A DNA stretch of 64,000 bases from positions 992,001 to 1,056,000 of the forward strand of contig NZ_FPHO01000002.1 of NCBI RefSeq assembly GCF_900117455.1, given 5' to 3'. Both the position numbers and the translations under genes were made by a program. Below, one piece after another: positions 34,235 to 42,541 of the stretch (positions are counted from its first letter, which is position 1; the number at the start of each line of letters is the position of its first letter). Under the pieces are notes generated by a model. That model did no database searches and was not told the origin of the DNA. It worked only from the letters and a program-made list of their open reading frames with translations. This stretch comes from Hyphomicrobium sp. CS1GBMeth3. Lineage in GTDB: Bacteria; Pseudomonadota; Alphaproteobacteria; Rhizobiales; Hyphomicrobiaceae.

Positions 34235-35812
34235 CTACTCCGCTGCCTCGGCCAGCTTACGTGCGGGCCGGCCGAAATCCTCAGGGAAATGCGTCAATGC
34301 GCTCATCACAGGATATGGGGTGAACCCACCCAGTGCGCAAAGCGAACCGAACTTCATCGTGTTGCAGAGATCCTCGACAACGGCGAGGTTCTGCTCCCGA
34401 TTGTCGCCTGCCATGACCTTGTCCATGGTCTCGACGCCACGGGTGGAGCCGATGCGGCAGGGCGTGCACTTGCCGCAGCTTTCCACGGCACAGAACTCGA
34501 ACGCGAAACGAGCCTGCTTGGCCATGTTGGCCGTTTCGTCGAACACGACGACACCGGCGTGACCGATCAAGCCGTCGCGCGCGGCGAACGCCTCGTAATC
34601 GAATGGAGTATCGAAGTAGGCGCGCGGGAAGTAGGCGCCGAGCGGGCCGCCGACCTGGACGGCCTTTACCGGCCGACCGCTGATCGTGCCGCCGCCGACG
34701 TCGTCGACCAACTCGCCCAGCGTAATGCCGAAGGCCGTCTCGAACAGGCCGCCGAACTTCAGGTTGCCGGCGAGCTGGATCGGCATGGTGCCACGCGAGC
34801 GGCCCATGCCGTAGTCGGCATAAGCCTTGGCGCCCTCGGTCAGGATGTACGGCACGGCGCACAGCGACAGCACGTTGTTGATAACGGTCGGCTTGCCGAA
34901 CAGGCCCTTGTGTGCCGGAAGCGGCGGCTTGGCGCGCACAAGGCCGCGTTTGCCCTCGAGGCTCTCGAGTAGCGAGGTTTCCTCGCCGCAGACGTAGGCG
35001 CCGGCGCCCATACGAACTTCGAGCTCGAAAGCGTGTCCGGAACCGGCGACGTTCGGGCCGAGATAGCCGGCCTTCTTGGCGGCGGCGATGGCCTCATTGA
35101 GCGCCTTCTGGGCGTGCGGATACTCCGAGCGCAGGTAGATGTAGCCCCGAGTGGCGCCGACGGCGATGCCCGCGATGGTCATGCCCTCGACGAGCAGGAA
35201 AGGATCGCCTTCCATGATCATGCGGTCGGCGAAGGTGCCGCTGTCGCCCTCGTCGGCGTTGCAGACGATGTACTTCTGCGGGCCGGCCGTGTCGTGGACG
35301 GTCTTCCACTTGATGCCGGTCGGGAAGCCTGCGCCGCCGCGGCCACGCAGGCCGGACTTGGCCACCTCGTCGACAACCTCGATGGGCTTCATGGCGAGTG
35401 CGCGCTCGAGACCCTTGTAGCCGTCGTGGGCGCGGTAATCGTCGAGGGAAACCGGATCGGTGATGCCGCAGCGCGCGAACGTCAGGCGCGTCTGGCGTGT
35501 CATGTAAGGGTGCTCGTCGACGACGCCGATCGACAGCGGGTGCTTGATGTCGGAGACAGGACGGCCCTCGAAAAGGCCCGCCTTCACGAGGCTGTCGACA
35601 TCGGCGACGGACACTGGACCGAAGCCATAGCGGGTGCCGTCGCGCTCGATCTCGACTAGAGGCTCGAGCCACAGCATGCCGCGCGAGCCATTGCGCACGA
35701 TCTGGACCTTGGCGCCACTCTTCTTCGCCGCGGCGGCAAGCGCCGCCGCAACCTCATCCGCTCCCACTGCAATGGCTGCCGCGTCGCGCGGCACAAATAC
35801 CCGCAACGTCAT
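34235..35812 (-). CDS. fdsB: NAD-dependent formate dehydrogenase, beta subunit (NuoF-like)
   Basis: A 525-residue diaphorase subunit that passes electrons from FdsA to NAD+. It has an N-terminal thioredoxin-like [2Fe-2S]-related domain (to about residue 130), then the NuoF-like FMN/NADH domain ('GLRGRGGAGFPTGIKW', 'YIVCNADEGDSGTFADR') and the C-terminal [4Fe-4S] site 'ESCGKCTPCRIGSTRG'. The ATG at 35812 overlaps the stop of fdsG by 4 bp; a longer frame exists but lies inside fdsG. Confidence 0.95.
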   Translation of the reverse strand: MTLRVFVPRDAAAIAVGADEVAAALAAAAKKSGAKVQIVRNGSRGMLWLEPLVEIERDGTRYGFGPVSVADVDSLVKAGLFEGRPVSDIKHPLSIGVVDEHPYMTRQTRLTFARCGITDPVSLDDYRAHDGYKGLERALAMKPIEVVDEVAKSGLRGRGGAGFPTGIKWKTVHDTAGPQKYIVCNADEGDSGTFADRMIMEGDPFLLVEGMTIAGIAVGATRGYIYLRSEYPHAQKALNEAIAAAKKAGYLGPNVAGSGHAFELEVRMGAGAYVCGEETSLLESLEGKRGLVRAKPPLPAHKGLFGKPTVINNVLSLCAVPYILTEGAKAYADYGMGRSRGTMPIQLAGNLKFGGLFETAFGITLGELVDDVGGGTISGRPVKAVQVGGPLGAYFPRAYFDTPFDYEAFAARDGLIGHAGVVVFDETANMAKQARFAFEFCAVESCGKCTPCRIGSTRGVETMDKVMAGDNREQNLAVVEDLCNTMKFGSLCALGGFTPYPVMSALTHFPEDFGRPARKLAEAAE

Positions 35813-36282
35813 GCCTGGGCCTCTTTCAGGAGCTGATCGAGCCGATTGTTGTCCAGCCGGCCGACGATGCGCCCGTCGAGCATGGCCGAGGGCGCCGTAG
35901 CACAGAGGCCGAGGCAATAAACTGCTTCCAGCGTCACGCGGCCGTCGGCGCTGGTGCCGCCGCACTCGACACCGAGTCGCTCCTCGGCGCGCGAGACGAG
36001 GCGCTCGCAGCCCATGGACTGGCAGGCCTCGGCGCGGCACAGCTTCAGGATGTGCTTACCGGGCAGCTCGTGACGGAAATCATGGTAGAAGGTGACGACG
36101 CCGTGGACCTCGGCACGCGAGAGGTTAAGTTCCCGTGCGATAACGGGAATCGCTTCCTCCGGAACATGGCCGAACGCGTGCTGGTGGGCGTGCAGAATGG
36201 GCATCAACGGCCCCTCGAGCACCATATGCTCGGCAACAATCTCCACCGTGCGCTCTTCGCTCCACGGCTCGAAGCGGCTCAT
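35809..36282 (-). CDS. fdsG: NAD-dependent formate dehydrogenase, gamma subunit (NuoE-like)
   Basis: A 157-residue thioredoxin-like [2Fe-2S] subunit, first gene of the operon. Cluster cysteines are in 'CRAEAC' and 'CLGLC'; 'LSRAEVHGVVTFYHDFRHELPG' is the conserved NuoE block. The ATG at 36282 has a strong AAGGAGGAGG site, so the in-frame start at 36378 is unlikely. The short gap to the LysR gene holds two palindromes that could bind it. Confidence 0.94.
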   Translation of the reverse strand: MSRFEPWSEERTVEIVAEHMVLEGPLMPILHAHQHAFGHVPEEAIPVIARELNLSRAEVHGVVTFYHDFRHELPGKHILKLCRAEACQSMGCERLVSRAEERLGVECGGTSADGRVTLEAVYCLGLCATAPSAMLDGRIVGRLDNNRLDQLLKEAQA

Positions 36283-36297
36283 CGGCAGCCTCCTCCT

Positions 36298-36320
36298 TAG
36301 TTTATAGTTATTAGAAACTA
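36298..36320. promoter_or_regulatory. Inverted repeat TAGTTT-N11-AAACTA before fdsG
   Basis: TAGTTT (36298-36303) and AAACTA (36315-36320) flank an AT-rich 11-bp spacer, 16 to 38 bp before the fdsG start. T-N11-A spacing is the LysR-type operator layout, and the site would overlap the transcription start region. Confidence 0.45.
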
Positions 36321-36366
36321 GAATGACCCCGGAGGCCGTAAGATCAATATCGCTGTTCCGTGCGAC

Positions 36367-36383
36367 GATAGATGACATCTATC
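36367..36383. promoter_or_regulatory. Probable LysR binding site GATAGAT-GAC-ATCTATC
   Basis: GATAGAT (36367-36373) and ATCTATC (36377-36383) are perfect complements around GAC, 85 to 101 bp upstream of the fdsG start. It contains the T-N11-A pattern of LysR-type regulators and lies just after the regulator gene itself. Confidence 0.65.
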
Positions 36384-36406
36384 AAAAATGTCGCACTTGC
36401 CTTGCT

Positions 36407-37315
36407 TTAGGCCAGTACAGCCTTCTGCTTCGCGTCTAGCCTCACACGCTTTGCATGCGCAATGAATGCTGCAACCAGCGGAGAATGAGGTTCCCTCTTG
36501 GCGACAACCAGCCCGATTCGATGGGTCACCGTCGGCTCGACCAGGGAGATTGGGCGCAGATTGCTCGGCCGGTCCAGGGTTTCCGCAAGCCGAGATGGCA
36601 GAATGCTAGCCCACTCGCCCGATCGTACGTGGGCGTACAGCATGAGCATTGAGTTGCTTTCCAAAGTCGGCGTCTGGGTGACACCGGCCTCCTTCAGGTG
36701 GCGATCGATCAGTCGACGGTTCTGCATATCGGGCGTCAACAGGCACAGCGGCAACTCGCCAGCCTCTGCCCAGGTCACCGTCTCACGGTCGGCCAGCGGG
36801 CTTTCTGGAGCCACCAGAAGCACATAGCGTTCGTCGTATATGCGGATGCTTTCGAAGCGGGGTGGCGGCTCGGTATCGACGTATGAGATGCCGATATCCA
36901 CCTCGAGGTTCTCAAGCATGGCGAGGATGGCGTCGGAGGTCGTCGACAGCACCGTCAGGTTGACGTCGGGGTAGCGCCGGCGCATTGGCACCGTCAGCTC
37001 GGTCAGAAACGGCAGCGAGGTCGGAATCGCGGCCAGCCGTAAATGGCCGGAAAGTCCTTTTTTCAGGGCCTCGATCTCCTGGCGCATGGCGCGCGCGTCG
37101 CCCACCATGCGGCGCGACCAATCCAGGATCCGCTCACCTTCCGGCGTGAAGCATCGAAAACGCGAGCCGCGCTCGACAATCAGGACACCCAATTGGTCTT
37201 CAAGGCTTTTCAGCGCCGACGAGAGTGTCGGCTGCGTGACGCCGGCGGCCTCCGCTGCACGCCCAAAATGACGTTCACGAGCCAGAGCCAGAAGCAGTTC
37301 GAGTTTATCGATCAT
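36407..37315 (-). CDS. LysR-type regulator of the formate dehydrogenase operon
   Basis: A 302-residue transcription factor. The winged helix is at the N-terminus ('ARERHFGRAAEAAGVTQPTLSSALKSLEDQLGVLIVERG'), the effector domain starts at about residue 90. The ATG at 37315 fits the family start. It lies immediately upstream of fdsG, transcribed in the same direction rather than divergently as in many fds loci, with 124 bp between. It is the probable FdsR-like regulator; formate as inducer is an inference. Confidence 0.87.
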   Translation of the reverse strand: MIDKLELLLALARERHFGRAAEAAGVTQPTLSSALKSLEDQLGVLIVERGSRFRCFTPEGERILDWSRRMVGDARAMRQEIEALKKGLSGHLRLAAIPTSLPFLTELTVPMRRRYPDVNLTVLSTTSDAILAMLENLEVDIGISYVDTEPPPRFESIRIYDERYVLLVAPESPLADRETVTWAEAGELPLCLLTPDMQNRRLIDRHLKEAGVTQTPTLESNSMLMLYAHVRSGEWASILPSRLAETLDRPSNLRPISLVEPTVTHRIGLVVAKREPHSPLVAAFIAHAKRVRLDAKQKAVLA

Positions 37316-37576
37316 GATCTCAAGGGGCCGATCGTCGACCGGAGGTGCCGGAATTGTTGGCACACTATAGACCAGGGGGCTCCGGGGCGCACGCGAACCG
37401 GGCACGGACGGGATCTCTTTTGGATGTTCCCAACTCTATCTGTACGGCGTTTCTTACCGCACGGTTTACCTCAATACCGACAATTCAGGGTTCGGTCGTG
37501 CGCCCACCGGGGGAATTTACCAATCCTAAGCGGCCGGCGGTGAACTCTGGGGGCCCAGTTCCTGGAGCCCTCAGAC

Positions 37577-38986
37577 ATGGTTTTGCGCAAGGCTTCGTCT
37601 CCCGCCTTCACGCCCCCTTGCCCCTCGCAAACACGCCCGCGCAGCGGCCCCTTCATCGCCCACCTGGCGCGGTTCCGGCGCGAGGACAGCGGCAGCGTCG
37701 CGATCATCTTCGCGTTGATGTTCGTTGCGTTGGGCCTGTTCGTCGGTGCGGCGGTGGACCTTGGTCGCTGGTTGCAGGCACGTCACCAGACGATCGCGGC
37801 CATGGACGCGGCGGTGCTGGCGGGCGGACGCGTGCTGCAGCTCGACGATAAGGACGTGACCGGCGCGCGGGCCACCGCCTATCGCTACTACTCCGAGAAT
37901 ATCAAGGGGCGGACCCCCTTGGTCGAGGACACGATCACGTTCGACGCCATCGAGGACAACACTGCCTTCGCCGCGATGGGCAACGCCTACATGCCGACCA
38001 CATTCCTCAACCTGGCGCGCATCTCGCGGCTGCCGCTGCTCAACCTCTCCGAATCTCATTTCTCGAAAGTCGATCTCGTCAGCACCGGCGGCTCCCAGGG
38101 TGACAGCAGCATCGAGATCTCGCTGATGCTCGACGTTACGGGTTCGATGTCGGGCAGCAAGATCACAGACCTCAAGCTTGCCGCCGAGGACCTGGTCAAC
38201 ATCGTGATCTCGGACAGCAGCCGCGCGAAGCCCGTGCGCGTCGCGCTGGTGCCGTTCGCGGAGGGCGTGCGGCTTCCGCAAAGTGCATTGTCGGTGGCTC
38301 GCGGATCGCCGGCCAGCTCCGTGACGGTCGGCAGCGGCTGGAACAAGGCTACGTATTACCGGGCGGAGTGCGTGGTGGAGCGCAAGGGCAACGAGAAATA
38401 TACGGACGCGGCTCCAGGCACGAACACGTACGTGATGACGATGTACAACAGCTCCGGACGCTGCGGCCTGCCCGCCGCTGACGAGATTGTCCCGCTCACC
38501 AAAGACAAGACGCTGCTCAAATCCAGGATCAACGGTCTCGTACTCTCAAACACGACGGCCGGACACATCGGCACGGCGTGGGCGTGGTATGTGCTCTCGC
38601 CGAACTGGAACGCGCTTTGGAACACGGCCAACAAGGCTGCTGCGCATGGCGAGGAAACCGAGAAAATCGCCATCCTGATGACCGACGGCGAGTACAATCT
38701 TCAATACGATACCAACGGTATCTCGACGGGTTCGACAGGGGCCGGGTCGGCTGTGAACGGGTCGTCGACCGATCAGGCGCGTGCTCTCTGCACGGCGATA
38801 AAGGCCAAAGGCATCACCGTCTACACGATCGGTTTTGCCCTTGGCCGTAACTCGACGGCTGTCAACACGCTCAATCATTGCGCCACGGATCCGTCAAAGG
38901 CCTACACGCCGGAGAACGGCGAAGAGCTGCGCGAAACGTTCCGCAACATCGCGCTCAAGATCAACCAGCTCTACCTCACGCACTAA
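37577..38986 (+). CDS. TadG-like pilus-assembly protein with VWA domain
   Basis: A 469-residue protein. The N-terminal basic segment and hydrophobic helix (about residues 37-62, 'REDSGSVAIIFALMFVALGLF') are the TadE/TadG signature; the prepilin-like Glu is present (RED). A VWA-type domain follows with the MIDAS motif 'DVTGSMSGSK', 'ALVPFAEGV' and 'LMTDGEYN', ending in the helical 'NIALKINQLYLTH'. In Tad systems such proteins are minor pseudopilins or assembly factors, but no other tad gene is in the window. It stands alone, 261 bp after the LysR gene start (divergent). Confidence 0.87.
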   Translation: MVLRKASSPAFTPPCPSQTRPRSGPFIAHLARFRREDSGSVAIIFALMFVALGLFVGAAVDLGRWLQARHQTIAAMDAAVLAGGRVLQLDDKDVTGARATAYRYYSENIKGRTPLVEDTITFDAIEDNTAFAAMGNAYMPTTFLNLARISRLPLLNLSESHFSKVDLVSTGGSQGDSSIEISLMLDVTGSMSGSKITDLKLAAEDLVNIVISDSSRAKPVRVALVPFAEGVRLPQSALSVARGSPASSVTVGSGWNKATYYRAECVVERKGNEKYTDAAPGTNTYVMTMYNSSGRCGLPAADEIVPLTKDKTLLKSRINGLVLSNTTAGHIGTAWAWYVLSPNWNALWNTANKAAAHGEETEKIAILMTDGEYNLQYDTNGISTGSTGAGSAVNGSSTDQARALCTAIKAKGITVYTIGFALGRNSTAVNTLNHCATDPSKAYTPENGEELRETFRNIALKINQLYLTH

Positions 38987-39189
38987 GGCTCCGGAACGCG
39001 AGAGACGTCTCTATCGCAAGCGTCGGCACTCTGCACGGCGCTGACGATGCCCCTGCCGACCTTCGGTACACGGCCATTCCGGTCGCAGCCGAAAGTCGGA
39101 AGAATGAGCTGTTGTCCGTCATGGAACGGGCTCGTAGGCTTGGCGCCCTTCAATGGCCGCCAGCCGAGCCCCCTCGCACCCATCCTATC

Positions 39190-41460
39190 ATGGCAAACAA
39201 ATCCCAACGCACGCGCATCACCGCCCAGGAGGCGTTGCAGTTTCACGCCCAGGGCAAACCGGGCAAGCTCGAGATCACGCCCACGAAGCCGCTCGTCACG
39301 CAGCGTGACCTGTCGCTCGCCTACTCGCCGGGCGTGGCCGTTCCCGTCGAGGCCATCGCCGAGAACCCGTCGCTGGCCTACGACTACACCAACAAGGGCA
39401 ACCTGGTGGCTGTGGTCTCGAACGGCACGGCGATCCTCGGCCTCGGCGACCTTGGCGCATTGGCGGCAAAGCCGGTGATGGAGGGCAAGGGCGCCCTGTT
39501 CAAGCGCTTCGCCGACATCGACGCCATCGACCTTCTCGTCGACACCAAGGACGTGGATGCGTTCATCGGCTCGGTGCGCTACCTCGGGCCGTCGTTCGGT
39601 GGCATCAACCTCGAAGACATCAAGGCCCCTGACTGTTTCGTCATAGAGGAGCGGCTCAAGGAGCTGCTCGACATTCCTGTATTCCACGACGATCAGCACG
39701 GGACGGCGATCATCGCCGCAGCCGGACTGCTCAATGCGCTCGAGCTTACGGGCCGCGACATCGCCGACTGCCGGCTGGTGGTGAACGGGGCCGGCGCTGC
39801 CGGCATCGCGTGCATCGGGCTCGTCGTCGCGCTCGGCTTGCCGGTCAAGAACATCACGCTTTGCGACACCAAGGGCGTCATCTACCAGGGCCGCAAGGAC
39901 GGGATGAACCAGTGGAAGTCGGCCTACGCGGCGAAGACGAAGGCGCGCACGCTGGCGGATGCGCTCGACGGAGCCGACATCTTCTTCGGGCTTTCCGCCA
40001 AGGGTGCGGTGACGCGCGAGATGGTGGCCTCGATGGCGCCGAAGCCGATCATCTTCGCGATGGCGAACCCTGATCCGGAGATCACGCCGGAAGAGGTCGC
40101 GCTCGTGCGTGACGACGCCATTGTCGCCACTGGGCGCTCGGACTATCCGAACCAAATCAACAACGTGCTCGGTTTCCCGTTCATCTTCCGCGGCGCGCTC
40201 GACGTGCAGGCACGCACGATCAACGACGAGATGAAGATCGCCGCCGCGCAGGCCCTGGCCGCGCTCGCACGCGAGGACGTACCGGACGTGGTGATGGCGG
40301 CGTTTCTCGGCCGGCGCCCGACATTCGGGCCCGAGTACATCATCCCGGCGCCATTCGATCCTAGGCTCATCAGCCGCGTTCCTCCGGCCGTGGCTCAGGC
40401 CGCGATGGACTCGGGCGTTGCGCGTCGCCCGATCGTGGACATGGACGGATACGTGTCACGCCTCAACGCGCGGCTCGATCCCGTCTCCGACTGGCTGCAC
40501 TCGATCTTCGAGCGGCTCCGGTCGGAGCCCAAGCGCATCGTGTTCGCCGAGGGCGAGGATCCGGCCGTCATCCGCGCCGCCAACAGCTACGTCTCGCAGG
40601 GCTTCGGAACGGCGGTGCTGGTCGGCACGGAATCGGTCGTGCGCGAGCGGTTCCGCGAGGCCGGTATCCGGCTGCGCGACGCGTTCGAAATCGTCGACGC
40701 GCGCAGCTCGTCGGCCAGCGAGGAGCTCACCGAGTTCCTCTATGCACGCCTGCAGCGGCACGGCTTTCTGAAACGAGACTGCCTGCGCCTGGTCATGAAC
40801 GAGCGCAACGTGTTCGCCGCGCTACTCGTTGCGCACGGGCTCGCCGACGGCATGGTCGCGGGCGTGACGCGCAACTGGGCCAGCGTCTATCAGGACGTGC
40901 TCCGTGTCATCGATCCGCGCCCAGGGCGGCATGCGGTCGGCGTGACGCTCGCGCTTTGCCGCGGCCGCGGCGTGCTGGTCGCGGACACCAACGTGCACGA
41001 AGCGCCAACCGCCGAGCAGATCGCGGACATCGCGATCGAGGCGGCGCATGCGGCGCGCAAGTTCGGCATGGAACCCAGGGTGGCACTGCTCACCTACTCG
41101 ACCTTCGGCCAGCCGCCGAACGAGCGCGCCCAGCAGATGCGCCACGCAGCCGACATCCTCGTGGAGCGGGCGGTCGATTTCGAGTTCGACGGCGACATCG
41201 CCGCGGACGTGGCCCTGTCGCCCGACCTCATGAAGATCTACCCGTTCTGCCGTCTCACAGGGCCTGCCAATGTACTCGTAATGCCGGCCGTGCACGCGGC
41301 CTCGATCTCTACAAAGATGCTGAAGGAGCTCGCTGGCGCGACGCTGATCGGCCCCCTGCTCGTGGGGCTCGAGAAAAGCGTGCAAATCTCAACCCTTGGC
41401 GCGAAGGAGGCAGACATCCTCAATCTCGCGGCGCTGGCGGCTTACGATTTCGGGGGTTGA
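39190..41460 (+). CDS. maeB: NADP-dependent malic enzyme with phosphotransacetylase-like domain
   Basis: A 756-residue enzyme, close to E. coli MaeB length, converting malate to pyruvate and CO2 with NADP+. The malic-enzyme part covers about residues 1-430 ('LSLAYSPGVAVPV', 'GDLGALAAKPVMEGK', 'FHDDQHGTAIIAAAGLLNAL', 'NGAGAAGIACIG'). The C-terminal part (about 440-756) is a phosphate acetyltransferase-like module ('RIVFAEGEDPAVIRAA') that is regulatory in known MaeB proteins. The ATG at 39190 matches the family; the frame extends further upstream without similarity. Ribosome site weak. Confidence 0.94.
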   Translation: MANKSQRTRITAQEALQFHAQGKPGKLEITPTKPLVTQRDLSLAYSPGVAVPVEAIAENPSLAYDYTNKGNLVAVVSNGTAILGLGDLGALAAKPVMEGKGALFKRFADIDAIDLLVDTKDVDAFIGSVRYLGPSFGGINLEDIKAPDCFVIEERLKELLDIPVFHDDQHGTAIIAAAGLLNALELTGRDIADCRLVVNGAGAAGIACIGLVVALGLPVKNITLCDTKGVIYQGRKDGMNQWKSAYAAKTKARTLADALDGADIFFGLSAKGAVTREMVASMAPKPIIFAMANPDPEITPEEVALVRDDAIVATGRSDYPNQINNVLGFPFIFRGALDVQARTINDEMKIAAAQALAALAREDVPDVVMAAFLGRRPTFGPEYIIPAPFDPRLISRVPPAVAQAAMDSGVARRPIVDMDGYVSRLNARLDPVSDWLHSIFERLRSEPKRIVFAEGEDPAVIRAANSYVSQGFGTAVLVGTESVVRERFREAGIRLRDAFEIVDARSSSASEELTEFLYARLQRHGFLKRDCLRLVMNERNVFAALLVAHGLADGMVAGVTRNWASVYQDVLRVIDPRPGRHAVGVTLALCRGRGVLVADTNVHEAPTAEQIADIAIEAAHAARKFGMEPRVALLTYSTFGQPPNERAQQMRHAADILVERAVDFEFDGDIAADVALSPDLMKIYPFCRLTGPANVLVMPAVHAASISTKMLKELAGATLIGPLLVGLEKSVQISTLGAKEADILNLAALAAYDFGG

Positions 41461-41517
41461 CCCTCCCCTCCTTCAACCGCCTATGTGGACGCCGGCTTAA
41501 GCAAGCGACCGGAGACC

Positions 41518-42462
41518 ATGCATACGCACGCTCATCCGCACGCGCATTCTCATGGCCACGCGCATGGCGCAGGGGCCAGCGAGCGGCGGATCGGCTGGGC
41601 GGCTATTCTGACCGGCGGGTTCATGGTGGCCGAGTTCGCCGGCGGCATCATTTCAGGCTCGCTGGCGCTGATCGCCGATGCCGGACATATGCTCACGGAC
41701 ACGGCCGGCCTGACGCTGGCTTGGCTCGGTTTTAGGCTCGCTCGCAGACCCGCCGATTGGAAGCGCTCCTACGGCTATGATCGCTTCGGCGTGCTGGTGG
41801 CCTTCGCCAATGGCCTCATCCTGTTTGCGATCGCGGGCTGGATCGTAGTCGAGGCCGTGCATCGCTTCCGCGTCCCCTCGCCCGTGCTCGGCGGCGTCAT
41901 GCTGTGGGTCGCGTTGGCAGGCCTCGCCATAAACCTGGTCGCGTTCTGGCTCCTCAGTGGCAACCACGACAATCTCAACATGCGCGCCGCTGCGTTGCAT
42001 GTTGTCGGCGACTTGTTGGGATCGGTGGCCGCAATCGCCGCCGCCGTCGTCATCCTGGCCACGGGATGGACTCCGATCGACCCCATCCTGTCGGTGTTTG
42101 TCTCACTGCTGATCCTTGGCTCGGCGGCCCGTATCGTGCGCGACGCGGGCCATATTCTGCTTCAGGGAACGCCCATCGGGCTCGACCCAAAGGAGATCGC
42201 CGCCTCCATTGCGGAGTCCGTCCCGGCCGTGCACGATGTCCATCACGTGCACGCTTGGTCGCTCAGCCAGGAGCGGCCGATCGTTACGTTGCATGCGCGC
42301 GTGTCGGACAACGGCGAGGCCCCGGAGCGGATCACGGCGGCGATCAAGGCCCACCTGAGAGAGCGATACGGCGTCGGCCACGCCACAGTGGAACTGGAGT
42401 TCGAGCACTGCGCGGATACCGGCAACGCCCGGCACGGCCCGGCCCCTCGGAACCGACGGTAA
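41518..42462 (+). CDS. Cation diffusion facilitator (zinc-type) exporter
   Basis: A 314-residue inner-membrane antiporter of the CDF family, exporting Zn2+ and similar ions in exchange for protons. An N-terminal histidine run (HTHAHPHAHSHGHAHG) precedes six membrane helices; transport-site residues are in 'HMLTDTAGL' (helix II) and 'HVVGDLLGS' (helix V). A cytoplasmic ferredoxin-like domain ends the protein ('VHHVHAWSLSQERPIVTLHARV'). GGAG precedes the ATG at 41518. It follows maeB by 57 bp, perhaps by chance. Confidence 0.93.
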   Translation: MHTHAHPHAHSHGHAHGAGASERRIGWAAILTGGFMVAEFAGGIISGSLALIADAGHMLTDTAGLTLAWLGFRLARRPADWKRSYGYDRFGVLVAFANGLILFAIAGWIVVEAVHRFRVPSPVLGGVMLWVALAGLAINLVAFWLLSGNHDNLNMRAAALHVVGDLLGSVAAIAAAVVILATGWTPIDPILSVFVSLLILGSAARIVRDAGHILLQGTPIGLDPKEIAASIAESVPAVHDVHHVHAWSLSQERPIVTLHARVSDNGEAPERITAAIKAHLRERYGVGHATVELEFEHCADTGNARHGPAPRNRR

Positions 42463-42541
42463 GGAACACTACGCAGCGTTCCCTATTGCACGTGCGAGCG
42501 GGCCCGCCATACTCCTTTCCCGGACCAGGAGGGGGGACGTA

